DNA from: Panicum virgatum
Taxonomy: Eukaryota > Streptophyta > Magnoliopsida > Poales > Poaceae
NCBI RefSeq assembly: GCF_016808335.1
Contig: NC_053139.1
Location: 19,468,782 to 19,532,781, forward strand
Length of the DNA: 64,000 bases
Reading direction: 5' to 3'
This document shows positions 20,233 through 32,165 of this stretch, in pieces. Each line of letters begins with the position of its first letter. The stretch's first letter is position 1. Under the pieces are notes generated by a model that had not been told where the DNA came from, did no database searches, and saw only the letters and a program-made list of their open reading frames with translations. The position numbers and the translations under genes are program-made.

Positions 20233-21770
20233 TGTTGACACTCACTAACGACTATTTCCAGGCGTCAACTTAATTAGAAAATCATGAGAGTTTGCATTTC
20301 TTACACGCATCTTTATCCAAGTCCCTAAACCACATTTCACCTTCTAGAAAATGCAAGATGTGTTTTTGAGCTAATATGCAGGTTGCAAATACACTTTGGC
20401 CCGACATATAATCACAAAAAATATCAGAGCACCGATTGAGACTCAAATGGACAAAAAGTAGCCCAAGAACCAAAGCACAACAACTCAAGACAGGCTCTAC
20501 CCCAGCATTCAGACAAGAGGAGGCCCAGGACAGCCCACACCTAGCAGTTGGGGGCGGTTGCCACCACTGGGTGGCCGGCCGACCACCCAGGTCGGCCGAA
20601 GGCCTAATAGGCCCCACCGCCTTCAGCCAGCCATGTGGAGGCGTCCCATTGGCTCCTTATGGCAGTCCAGGAGGTAGAGGCCATGGCTCCCTCCTATAAA
20701 TACAAGGGGGGAGTAGAGATTAGAACACACACACACACCACACTCACCTCTCTTCTCAAGTTCATCTTGCATAGTCTTTAGGCTTAGTGGAGTTTAGGAA
20801 GAGTCTAGGAGTCATCGAGTCACCGGAGTTGCTCGAGAGTTCTGGTATGGGTTCATCTCTAGCTCTCTCTTGTAATATTCGGTCCTTTGTAATAGATTTA
20901 GACTATGGTTACCGATATCTGCTCGAAGTATGTTATGAGTTATCGGATATATGCTTCTTGATCTGGTTGCATTATTGTTCAATGCTTGCATTGCATGTTC
21001 ACCCTGTGCTTGTGATGGTTAACATATCGGCCTTAGAACTCTATCAACTGCTCCAGTATTCGTATGTTTGCTCTAGGGTGATGTCTGTCCATCCGGATGG
21101 TGGGGGCTCCGCGCAGGATGCTAGAGTATTGCTTACTTGTGTAGACATGGTGTCTAGATTAGCTAAGAGTTGCTGGATGTCAACTATACCCACGGTTTGT
21201 AGAGGTAGCCGGCAGGTGGTGACAGCCCTGTTCGAGCCCTAGTAATCCTCCATGTTCGGTATATATGTGGGGGGATGGGGGGTAGGAGGTGCATAAAGCC
21301 GCCGGGGTGTACGGGCTTCTCTCATTACTTCGATATCAGTCTCCCTGTTGTGTAGTTTAATCTCTGATGATCTAACCATAAGATAGCATAGATATAGCTA
21401 GCCTAGCACAGTTGACTCGAGCTCTAACTTCTACATTGCTCCCATCCTTTAGCATCTTCTTTTCTTTTATTTTACCATGAGGGTAGTTGTGTGTGTGTCA
21501 CACTACCTCCTACCACGTTATATATCTTACCCCTGTTTATGCATTCGAATATCCAATCTAGATAATGTTCATCAACTAGTCTATACCTCTTCATTCACTG
21601 CCTTCCCTGCGGAAATATAAATGACACCCCGGTACACTCCCGGGCAAAATGCTACAGCAGTATTCTGTGTGCATACGGATTTATTCGTGGTTCATGAAAT
21701 ACCTGTCATCCCAAATTGGCATCTACGGGTGTCATCGCTGTTTTCCCGATGGTGACACTGGTAGACAACA
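20233..21770 (+). repeat. 5' LTR of element A (1538 bp)
   Basis: TGTTGACACTC start and GACAACA end. It aligns with 35653-37185, 37773-39304, the inverted copy 43686-45211 and the fragment 63328-63557. By eye, the first 110 bases differ from the 3' LTR at roughly 8 positions plus small indels, so the insertion is old. It contains an ATTGG (inverted CCAAT) element near 20649 and a TATA box at 20695. Confidence 0.9.
20695..20702 (+). promoter_or_regulatory. TATA box of LTR family A
   Basis: TATAAATA, preserved in the other copies at 36119-36126 and 38239-38246 and inverted at 44741-44748. A conserved CCCATTGGCTCC lies about 45-50 bp upstream in the plus copies. Confidence 0.75.
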
Positions 21771-21781
21771 ACAAGCATTTT

Positions 21782-21788
21782 TGGCGAC
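21782..21788 (+). promoter_or_regulatory. Primer binding site of element A, tRNA-Asp, split by element B
   Basis: TGGCGAC at 21782-21788 and GCGCCGTTGCTGGGG at 30016-30030 join (after removing one TSD) to TGGCGCCGTTGCTGGGG, the complement of plant tRNA-Asp 3' sequence with one mismatch. This is the usual Athila primer site. The insertion separates it from the rest of the element. Confidence 0.85.
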
Positions 21789-23319
21789 TGTTGGCACTCC
21801 TTAGCCTATATGAATTACTCCGCAAGCACACAGAGACCGATGTAGCTTTCACCAGGGAGTATACCTGGGATATCGAATCCAAGGAATGGTAAAACTTTGA
21901 CTAAGTCTAGAACTAGTTCAACCGGACCCATTAGGGGAAGTGAGGTAAGTGGGTAGAGGGTCTAACGGCGGTTAGCCTACTCATTACCCAGAAGACTTGA
22001 AACTAAACTATCTTGATCTACTTCGGCCGCCTCAGGGAAGGACTCAGACTGGGGTGAGAAGGGAATCCAACGGCAGTCGGCACTACTGCTATGAAAACAC
22101 CCGAATGTGGTGAACTACGAGGGACGGATAGGGCTGTCACCACCTGCCACCTACCACAATGGTACCGTGGGGTGGAACACAACCCTATGTAACTAACCCA
22201 GTCTAGGCACCATGCCTACAACTATCGAGTTACATACTCCCACCTCCCGGCAAGGCAGAGAGCACTCTCAAATAAGTAGAACTTGCTACTTACGTAGACT
22301 AGGGATCCCGCAGCTCAATAACAGAAAGTAAACAAGTAACTGAAGTAAAGAGAAAGACTAGCGAGATACCGACGAGAGACGAGGAACTTCACTCCAAAGA
22401 TATTTCATTCCTCTGAGGTGGCTTACAAAAGTGGAGTAAGGCTGAAATAATTCAGCACCGCTCCTTTAGCTTGGTTTTCACCAAAGCTCTCACCTCACAC
22501 TCTCCCTATTCTAAGATGGACTACATCTTGTTTGAGGCGCTTCTCCTCTCCAAATGGTGTGTTGAGAGTGGGGGTGTGGGCTGCCTTTTATAGCCCACCA
22601 AGTTAGGTGGCTTAGCTTGTAAGCAAGGCTAAGGTTTGCTTAGCCTGTAAGCAAGGCTACGGTACCTTAGCTTGAAAGCCAAGCTGTCCACTCATGCATG
22701 GCGGTTGTGTATCTTCCTCTGGAAAGCTGCACATGTGGCGCGGAAAAGTGAGGCCGGCCGGCCTCTGCTAGGCCGGCCGGCCTGGGGATGTCGTCTGCTG
22801 TTTGCCGCCTTTTTGCTGTACGATGCTGATTGTCTGATGAAGTCAGTTTTAGTTGCGTTGGTCCGAAGCGAGGCAGTTGGGCTTGTACCTTATCGGCCCT
22901 CCGATCCACCGACTTGTTGATCAATGGTTGAATATTCTCGTCATAGACGGTTTCGGTCTTGGGGTTGATTTGGAGTACTGCATGTGGACCCATCTTATTA
23001 TGGCTCAAGCCTTTCGGTCTTGGTTTGTGTATTTTGTATGAAACCACATTGGATTGGCTTGCATTTGCACTAATGGGCACTCTGACCAAAGATGAGCATC
23101 AAACTCCACGGGGTATAGGCCGGCCGGCCTGGCCTAGGCCGACCGGCCTGGGATTCCTCCCGTTTTGGCCAAATTTCGTACATGTTGTTCCTGCATTCAA
23201 ATACTCACCAAAACTTGTGGAACTCATTAATATAAATCAGATTTGGTTTGTGTTGGCCCTTAAATCATGAATTCTGGAGAAATGTTGGCGGTAAAAATCA
23301 TAGAAATCGACCGCCAACA
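21789..23319 (-). repeat. 3' LTR of element B (1531 bp)
   Basis: TGTTGGCACTCC...CCGCCAACA, aligned to 28450-30015. It carries GGCCGGCC-containing palindromes at 22751-22764, 22770-22783 and 23117-23130, and lacks a block of about 35 bp present in the other LTR at 29537-29575. A minus-strand TATAAAAG at 22592-22585 marks the promoter. Confidence 0.9.
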
Positions 23320-24700
23320 CACCCCTACACCTAGACTTTGCTCGTCCCGAGCAAAAAGAGTCGACAAAGATCCAGAGGATCAAGCAAAGTCCAGAATTCA
23401 TGAGCTCAAAGAATGTATAAGAATTATTTCTATGCTTTCCTCATACCTTGGATTCCGGGTGGCTAACACCTTCATCTCTGAATATTGATCCTCAGAACAA
23501 CTTGATGGAGAACATGATTCATTTCCTTTTCTCTGTACTTGGAGTTTTTGCAAGATTTTCAAAACAGGAGGCATGCTCTCATCTCTTTCAACTCACTCTT
23601 AGTCTCTCTTTTGTATTTGAGTCTCACTAAGGTAAACTGAGAAACCTCTCCTACTTTTTGATAGGCTTTTATGTAGCTCGAGGTAGGGATAAAGTTCATA
23701 TCTTCCTCATTTATTTTGCAAGATAAAAAATCTTGTCTTTGAGAGGTCATGTCACCTTAGAACTTGGTCATGTGCATGTGTGCGATGGATGAATGTCCTT
23801 TGAGTGGTGTTTGATCTTGGCCTCTCCATCCTTCCCCTTTGTCCTCTTTTTTTTTTACTCGAGTAAGAGTGTCTCCTCACTCGCTTCCCTCTTTTTCTCT
23901 TTTTTCTTTTTTTTCAGGGGGGTGGAGAGCTTCCGATGAACCACTTTTGATGGACTTTATTGATGAATGTGCATAGTGGATGACCAAAGTACTAGATGAG
24001 CACGACATTTCTCGAAAGGCAACGATGTTTGATCAGGCTCAAAATGTAAAAAAGATAGCTATGTGGGTTCAACTTAAGTCATATATGGCTCCGGATAGGA
24101 CTTTTGTAAAGTTGAGAGAGCATGAGAGTTGACTCATTTTAGCCTTTTAAAAACAAATCTCCAAGACTTTGAATTGGAAATAACATGTCTCGCATTTCAT
24201 TATATCACGAGGGTCAATAGACAAACTTCTGGTGATCTTATTATGTAAGTTCCAAAGGTAACAAGTACTTGCATAAGAAATAAAACTTAGACACTTTTGA
24301 GAATCATGAATGAATTCATCTCTTCCAAAGTTTTCATCCAATTTTAAATTTATTCAATCCAGAATGAACTTGAATGAAAACCTGGAAGGGAAAGGAACAT
24401 GGGGTCGCAAACCTCCGTGACGAATAGCACTTGGCGATGTTTGGCCAAGCACGGGTGCATCCGATTTCACTCAACTTTGTCCAGGGGTTTGTTTCAATAA
24501 TGTTCATGTATTTCCCCTGCACACTTGGTGGAATGTTAGAATAGGGGGGTTGGTTGGCACACAAAATGTGTACCAACCAACTAAGGCACAAGCATGAAGC
24601 AAATTTTTTTTTCAAACAAAAACTTGGCTCTGCTGAAAACAAAATTTTGAGAAAATAATTTGGAAAATAAACCAGCGCCCACTACTAGGATATGGCACGT
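23320..24700 (-). other. Element B 3' region, no gene recognised
   Basis: Between the end of pol and the 3' LTR. It is AT-rich with poly-T and poly-A runs (for example 23848-23860) and no ORF with recognisable similarity. Athila elements often carry a third ORF here; I cannot see one. Confidence 0.55.
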
Positions 24701-26885
24701 TTAAGGTCTGGCGATGACCATAGACGAAGGCTCTTGCTCGGATAACTCGTAGATGTCTATTTCTTCGAGTTTCGGTAATTCGGGCTCAAGGAATATATTC
24801 AATATTTGGCCATAGGCCTTGAAGGTATTCTCGTCATTATCCTGGAGGGTTATGACTCCATAATCGGCTTTGGTAGGCCTTCTTCCTCCAATCATCCAAT
24901 TCAGCCAAACACATTTGCCTTTTAATCCCGGCTGATTGGAGATCCATCTGCCACCTCTTGATCGCCTGTTGGGATTGTACCATGTTAGTCCTATCCACGT
25001 CTTTAAGGATATTCAATATGCTCAGGGTACCTCGGATGATTTTGCTCTTCCATTCTTTCTCCTTGACGTTCATTGTTGGGGTGATATGGAATAGCAACCC
25101 GGTGGTTTACTCCAATTCGCTGAGACACTTCCTGCAGGTCTTGTCTTGTGAAGTGTGAGTCTTCACCACTAAACATGACTCTTGGAAATCCAAAGCAAAG
25201 AAACATGATTTCCTGAACCATCTTCTTTGAATTCTTCGAGTCGGCCGCAACACAGGAAGTGTTTCAACCCATATGGACACATAGTGTCCACATCCACCAA
25301 GATGTACTTACGGTGCTCTGGCATAGGGAAGGACTCATGGATTCATTTCCCCATACACCGAAAATTTCCAACTAAAGGTTGCTCTTTAGTGGCATAGCAT
25401 CACGGGCGTTGATATTCCCGTGTCTCTGACATCTTGGGCATCTCTGCACAGATTCCTTGGCATCTCAAAACTTGGTTGGCTAGAATTATCCCTTCTGCCA
25501 GACCTAAGTATGGGGACGGAATACTCCGTGATATGCTCCCCATGTCAAGGGGTGGCACGCTCAAGGATCTTGCGGGTCTCACATAGCGGGTTGCAGCTGC
25601 GGAGTGAACCATTAGCACATACTTTGAATAGATAGGTGGTAGTCCCAAAGGTGGTATTCTCTAAGGTGGATTAACTTCTTCTTGTCTTCTCCTAGAGGTA
25701 TATATCCAGTCACCATGAAATTCACCAAGTTCTTATATCCTGGACTAGATATAGTGACCTTCAGAAGAGTATCAACTCTCAAGTAGTCATCAAATGGTAA
25801 TTCCGATCCCTTACTTGCATCCTTAAGAGATGAACAGCCACTTGATTCTTTGCTCCTTTCTTTCCTTTGTTTTCCAGATCCAAAATCTTATAGGAGCAAA
25901 ATCCAACGGATGAGTTGTGGCTTGGCGTCCTTCTTGGTCAAGAGGTACTTTGGTGTAGCATGATCCGTGTGTACTATCACCTCAGCACCAACCAAGTAGG
26001 ATATGAACTTGTGGCAAATACCAATGCCAAAAGTTACTTCTCCGTTGTTACTAAACTCCAGTCAATGTCTTACTTGCGTAAGATATGGCATAATGCTGAT
26101 TATCCTTGAATTGAACCGGCACTGTACCGACGGCGTGATCATATGCATAGCACAAGGTCTCGAAGGGAAATTTCCAATCAGGAGGCCATATGATGGGAGA
26201 GGAAATGAGTGCCTCCTGGCACTCCATGTCCGAAGACAATCCCTTCTCTGACCATGAAGTGCACTTCTCCTAGTTAAGGATTAAGTGCGTTTCTTAGCAT
26301 CCTTGAGAGTTAAACTAACATCTCAAGGTATTGCCACAGACTGAGAAATCTTTCATGATGTTTTCGATTGGGTCGGAGAAAGTCGCCATCATACACATCT
26401 GAGGTAAAGCAGGTGTGTTGCAAAGACCAAATGACATTCGTCGATAGGCGAAGTATGCCATAGGGACGGGTGAAGGTAGTTTTACTTGGTTATCCTCGTG
26501 AATGGGAGAGTGTTGATAACAAGAGTATATGTCGAGGTAGTGGAAGAATGAGTGATTGGCCAGCCATTTCAAGCATATCACCAATGAAGGGGAGAGCGAG
26601 AGGTGATCTATCTAGGTAGCCTTATTGAGCATCTGGCAATCGATGCACATCCTTGTTGACTTCCCTCTGAGGTATGCGCGCTCCTCGGATGTGATTGCTC
26701 CCTTCTTTTGGGTCCACTTGAACTAGCATGACCAAATCACTGTCTTGCATGGGGTAGATGACGCCCACATGCAGTAGCCTCAATACCTTTTTGCTTACTA
26801 CCTTCCTCATCGCATCACGCAGTCGTCTATGGTGCTGTCTAGACGACTTATGGTCCAGTTCCATAAGGATGCGATGGGTGCACAA
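24701..26885 (-). pseudogene. Element B pol: RT, RNase H and integrase remnants
   Basis: Read on the minus strand. RT begins near 26885 with THRILMELDHK and KKVLRLLHVGVIYP, then LANHSFFHYLDIYS and RRMSFGLCNTPA near 26560-26430. The catalytic YMDD-type segment is damaged just before FSVCG. RNase H is visible at about 26110-26060 ([15 protein letters not shown]). The integrase core shows FPRVMFSGEDSHF and VAIPYHPNNE at 25190-25070, and the tail has LAELDDWRKKAYQSRL near 24890. Pieces fall in several frames with many stops and indels, so the gene is dead. The order and motifs match the Athila branch of Ty3. Intact, it would supply the enzymes that element A lacks. Confidence 0.8.
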
Positions 26886-28424
26886 GTTGGGGTTGATCCC
26901 CTTTCAAGTCCTATAGAGAGTACCCGATGACAGACCAGTACTTCTATAGGACTGCAACGAGTCGCCGAGTCTCACTCTCTGTTAGCTTAAGCTGATGAGA
27001 ACTGGCATACTCTGTTGTTTGTGGAGGAAGGATTACTTCGGCCTAGGAGGCAACGGTTTCAGTTCAAGAAGAAGATGTTGTGGTTTCTCTTCTTCGTTGA
27101 GCTTGAGGTAGCCGCCCGGAACTGTGTCCTAGGTGAAGTGAATGGCATCTTCGTCCGAGATAGGTTGAGCAAGATTCCTCTTGTATTATGCTCCTTGCCT
27201 CCTCCACTGGGTCTTGCTCCGGTCTAGCCTCTACAATTGTATTGCCTGAATGAACTAGACTAACCGGGATCTTCTCTTTGCCAATCTCGAGCTGAAGTGT
27301 AGCTCGGTTTCCGTTGGGGTTGACAAGTAGCACTATTGGCTGACCAATCAAGAAAACTTGTCATCTTCAGGGATATTGAAGATGTGGAAATTAAGGAAGA
27401 TCACATCATGTCAAGGACACAATCATGAAGAATTCCCTTTCCATCATCTGGTCGTCGATCCACCTTAGGTTCTTCCAAGATTTCTTGTGGTGCAGCGTCC
27501 CCAATAGTGCAGAGGAGTGTTCTGGTAGATGATACTACCGTCGAATTTGCACTTCCTCAATCCATTCCTTGCTCACAATCGCATTAAGACCCTCAAACTG
27601 CGATGTAGCATCTAGAATGGATGCCTCAGATCTTGAGCATATGTACTTATGTTCCTTCGGCATTGCCGAGTTCCATATACTCTTATGAAGAGATCAGGAT
27701 TGACATTGACATATCCTTGGTAAGTGGCCCATGATCTGTGGACTTGAGTGGTTCGGTAGTTCCTATGTGTTGTGAAGGTGGAGAGGATGTAGCTGATAGG
27801 ATGTAAACTTGCTGCTTTTCTTTGGGCAGATCGGTTGGCAACTTCCCTTGGAGGCGACATTCATGGAATGCGCTCTCTGGGTTGAGTGCACCAACGAAAT
27901 GATGCTTCAGCACCTTTTGGAACGCTATGAGGTGCTCTCGAATATGCCATAAGCAAAAATCTTTCCCACACTATTCCAAATGACCCTTCGCCTTGCTTGA
28001 ATGATAGCAGTGGAATGCGAAGTGCGAACACTTTGGTAACAGGTAAGAAGAATAAGAAGACTCATCCTTCAACATGATCCAATCTCATCCAACTCTCCTT
28101 GTCCTCCGGTCGTACCAAATTTTCACTCACCCATCAGAGAGAATAAGGAAAGCTTTCACCATAAGGTGTTTTGGTTACTCCCAGGTATGGTAGGACTCTA
28201 GCAAGTGAGTGTATGAATTCGTCTTTCATCAAGGAGAAAGACTATGCACAAACCATGGCAACGAGACTGGGATTGGACTCATGACCATCAGATAAATGGG
28301 GGGTAAGATGGTGGTGGTTTCAAAGCTCGTAGGATGGAACTGCCAGATAACTAGGAGTAAAACTCCATGTGGATGCGCGGAAAGGTGGACAGCTGAACGG
28401 GTTCTAAACTAGTGTTGCTACCGT
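26886..28424 (-). other. Element B 5' internal region, gag/protease not recognisable
   Basis: This stretch should hold gag and protease. Short minus-strand frames exist, such as 27351-27064, but I see neither a CCHC knuckle nor a protease core. The region is either too decayed or was exchanged. Confidence 0.5.
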
Positions 28425-28442
28425 TCCCTGGCAACGGCGCTA
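28425..28442 (-). promoter_or_regulatory. Primer binding site of element B, tRNA-Asp type
   Basis: On the minus strand TAGCGCCGTTGCCAGGGA, differing from the complement of plant tRNA-Asp 3' end at two positions, both G to A. It lies seven bases from the LTR end and fixes the orientation. Confidence 0.8.
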
Positions 28443-28449
28443 GAAAGCT

Positions 28450-30015
28450 TGTTGGCACTCCTTAGCCTATACGAATTACTCCGCAAGCGCACAGAGACCG
28501 ATGTAGCTTTCACCAGGGAGTATACCTGGGATATCGAATCCAAGGAATGGTAAAGCTTTGACTAAGTCTAGAACTAGTTCAACCGGACCCATCAGGGGAA
28601 GAGAGGTAAGTGGGTAGAGGGTCTAACACCGGTTAGCCTACTCATTACCCAAAAGACTTGAAACTAAACTATCTTTATCTACTTCGGTGGCCTCAGGGAA
28701 GGACTCAGACTGGGGTGAGAAGGGAATCCAACGGCAGTCGGCACTACTGCTATGAAAACACCCGAACATGGTGGACTACAAGGGACAGATAGGGCTATCA
28801 CCACCTGCCGCCTACCACAATGGTACCGTGGGGTGGAACACAACCCTATGTAACTAACCCAGTCTAGGCACCATGCCTGCAACTATCGAGTTACGTACTC
28901 CTACCACCCAGCAAGGCAGAGAGCACTCTCAAATAAGTAGAACTTGCTACTTACGCAGACTAGGGATCCCGCAGATCAATGACAGAAAGTAAACAAGTAA
29001 CTGAAGTAAAGAGAAAGACTAGCGAGATACTAACGAGAGATGAGGAACTTCACTCCAAAGATATTTCATTCCTCTGAGGTGGCTTACAAAAGTGGAGTAA
29101 GGCTGAAATAATTCAGCACCGCTCCTTTAGCTTGGTTTTCACCAAAGCTCTCACCTCACACTCTCCCTATTCTAAGATGGACTACATCTTGTTTGAGGCT
29201 CTTCTCCTCTCCAAATGGTGTGTTGAGAGTGGGGGTGTGGGCTGCCTTTTATAGCCCTCCAAGGTAGGTGGCTTAGCTTGTAAGCAAGGCTAAGGTTTGC
29301 TTAGCTTGTAAGCAAAGCTACGGTAGCTTAGCTTGAAAGCCAAGCTGTCCACTCATGCATGGTAGTTGTGTATCTTCCTCTGGAAAGCTGCACACGTGGC
29401 GCGAAAAAGTGAGGCCGGCCGGCCTCCCCTAGGCCGGCCGGCCTGGGGATGTCGTCCGTTGTTTGCTGCCTTTTTGCTGTATGCTCCTGATTGTCTGATG
29501 AAGTCAGTTTCAGTTGCGTTGGTCCAAAGCGAGGCAGTTGGGGGCCGGGCGGCCTGGCCTAGGGCGGCCGGCCTGGGCTTGTCCCTTCTCGGACCTCCGA
29601 TCCACCGATGTGTTGATCAACGGTTGCATATTCTCCTCATAGACAGTTTCGGGCTTGGGGTTGATTTGGAGTACTGCATGTGGACCCATCTTATTATGGC
29701 TCAAGCCTTTCGGTCTTGGTTTGTGTATTTTGTATGAAACCACATTGGATTGGCTTGCATTTGCACTCATGAGCACTCTGACTAAAGATGAGCATCAAAC
29801 TCCACGGGGTATAGGCCAGCCGGCCTAGCCTAGGCCGACCGGCCTGGGATTCCTCCCATTTTGGCCAAATTTCGTACATGTTGTTCCTGCATTCAAATAC
29901 TCACCAAAACTTGTGGAACTCATTAATATAAATCAGATTTGGTTTGTGTTGGCCCTTAAATCATGAATTCTGGAGAAATGTTGGCGGTAAAAACCATAGA
30001 AATCGACCGCCAACA
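28450..30015 (-). repeat. 5' LTR of element B (1566 bp)
   Basis: TGTTGGCACTCC...CCGCCAACA. TATAAAAG is at 29253-29246 on the minus strand. Palindromes AGGCCGGCCGGCCT occur at 29412-29425 and 29431-29444, with a further GGCCGGGCGGCC...GGGCGGCCGGCC block at 29537-29575. It shares a core of about 160 bp with the solo LTR at 30202-32081. Confidence 0.9.
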
Positions 30016-30201
30016 GCGCCGTTGCTGGGGAACGCACAGGTTGAAGTATATAGACAAAGTACTCGAAATTGGTATTCACTTGCTAAAAAGGCTAACTTGG
30101 CTTTATTTTCTTGTCTTTGTTGATATGAAAATAGGGTAGTGTATGACCGGTTTCGACTTGCCGCAAAACTTTCATTCCGATCCAGAGTCACTTTTGAGGA
30201 C

Positions 30202-32081
30202 TGTTGGTGTTTCTTATGCTCAATAGAATATAGATTCCGCAAGCGCATAGAATCACCGCTGTAGCACTTCACCTTGGAGTATTCCAGTGTATCATAATTT
30301 TCCTTAGGGAAGCGCTATGGTAAAGAATATCGAAGAATCAAATGACAAACTTTACTAGAGATATCAACCGACTAACATAGTGGGGGGTAAGCCTTATAGA
30401 TAAGATAAGATAATGGCCAAGCAATAACCGTCTGACACAGGAGACTCTAATCCTTAGAGAGGTAAGCAGCTGGGAGGACAACGAGCAAGAAAGACTCCTA
30501 AAACACTTCTAAACTATCGAGCTAGCCTCTCTAGACTAAATCTTGCTTCTTACTAGTTATCGGGAACCTAGAGCTTACTTCGGCGGCCTCAGGGAAGGAC
30601 TCAGACTGGGGTGAGAAGGGAGTCCAACGGCAGTCGGCACTACTGCTATGAAAACACCCGAACGTGGTGGACTACGAGGGACTGACAGGGCTGTCACCAC
30701 CTGCCACCTACCATAATGGTACCGTGGGGTGGAACACACTTTCTAGCTAATACTAAGCTCGAACACCATGACCGTTCTCGGTGTTAGGATTTCTCTTGTT
30801 GCGGGCAAGAGAAATCCCCTCAACCTAGGGACCTAACTTGAGTTCCCTAGTCTGGGCGAGAAAACCCGTAAGGTAAGATTACGATAAACAAGAAAGATAC
30901 AAAGCCTAAACTAGAGGAACTTACTTTCGCACACAAGCAAGATAACTTCAGAAAATAAATAATACGGAAATTAAAGCTGACTCGAAAAGGTAAAGAAGAT
31001 AACTATATTGATAAATATCAAAGGAAAAGGTACAAGAGCTTATACCCGACTTCTGATGATGACTCTAGAATCCCGAGATAAGCTCGACTCAACTCTAACT
31101 CTCAACTACCTAACCTACTCTAGAAACTAAGAATGAGAGAAGAGAACTCCTTGGTGTGTGTGTCACAAGTGAGGGCTGGAGGCCTATTTATAGCACTCCA
31201 AGGTCAGTTCTTGGCCGGTAAAACAGTTAGTGTCAGTGGTAAGCAGTTGTAGTCGGTGTGCTTAACTTCCACACCAAAGCTGAGGCTGAGAGGCTACAAA
31301 GTGGGGCCGGCCGGCCTCCCTTAGGGCGGCCGGCCTGTGGTTTCCTCCATTTGCAACCGCCCTTCTCGTGGACGCTCCTGATCTTGTCTAGATGGTGGTG
31401 GAGGTTGCGTTAGTTCAAAGCTGAAAATTGTAGGCCGGCCGGCCTGGAGTTGGCACTTCTCGGCCCTCCGTTTCACCAACATCTTGATCAAAGGGTGCAT
31501 GAAGTCCATAGTGGTGCTCCGGTCCAAAAGATCTTGGCAAGTACTGAAAATTTGTGCTTTAATCCATGTGCTAGGCCTTTCAGTCATAACTTTTGTATTT
31601 GGTTGTATATCCAGTGCATAGGGGTCCATTGGAGGGTCCCTAGGGGTCTTGTGGCAAGGCAAGATGTGTTTGGCAGAGGTGCCGGGCCGGCCAGCCTGAG
31701 CCAGGCCGGCCGGCCTGAAGCCTCTGCACTACACGAGTTCGAAACTTGTAATTTGCATAACTTTTGCATCCGAACTCTGAATTGGGTGAACCAAATGTCC
31801 AATTCGATCATCTTGACGAGCTCTTCAACATGGCAATGTCAAATTTGGCATTTGACAACGTTTATAATGGTGTCATCTTATATCCATGTTTCACCATCCT
31901 TGTTGATGCTCCATTTAGTGTTATTTCTTGCATATTCTGAGCATACTTCTACAAAACATCTCAAACCACCACAACTTGTGGAACTTCTTAAAAATAGGTA
32001 AAATATGTATGGAACATGGTGCAAAGCTCAATTTATTCTCGAGAAGTTGATGGTCAAAATGGGAAATAATGGCCGTCAACA
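30202..32081 (-). repeat. Solo LTR family C (1880 bp), TSD AGGAC
   Basis: TGTTGGTGTTTC...GGCCGTCAACA, flanked by AGGAC at 30197-30201 and 32082-32086. No internal sequence adjoins it. Orientation is inferred as minus because it shares the segment around 30580-30735 with the LTRs of B in the same orientation and has TATAAATA on the minus strand at 31192-31185. It interrupts the leader of element A. Palindromes AGGCCGGCCGGCCT lie at 31432-31445 and 31703-31716, with a close variant at 31303-31317. Confidence 0.92.
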
Positions 32082-32165
32082 AGGACTCGAGCTTGTCTCG
32101 TATCACCTCGGAGACCACTCTTGGCAGCCGAACTAGTCATCGCATCGTCATCAGCTTCACAACCT

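Larger units (their letters stand above)
21789..30015 (-). mobile_element. Element B: Athila-like Ty3 element, decayed pol, inserted in the PBS of A
   Basis: Minus-strand element. Its 5' LTR is 30015-28450, its tRNA-Asp-type primer site is 28442-28425 and its 3' LTR is 23319-21789. The polypurine tract (TAGGTGTAGGGGTG on the minus strand) adjoins 23320. TSDs are GCGAC (21784-21788) and GCGCC (30016-30020), differing by one base. Pol fragments for RT, RNase H and integrase lie at 26885-24700 in the expected order. The first 190 bases of the two LTRs differ at about seven positions, so it is younger than A. Confidence 0.88.
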
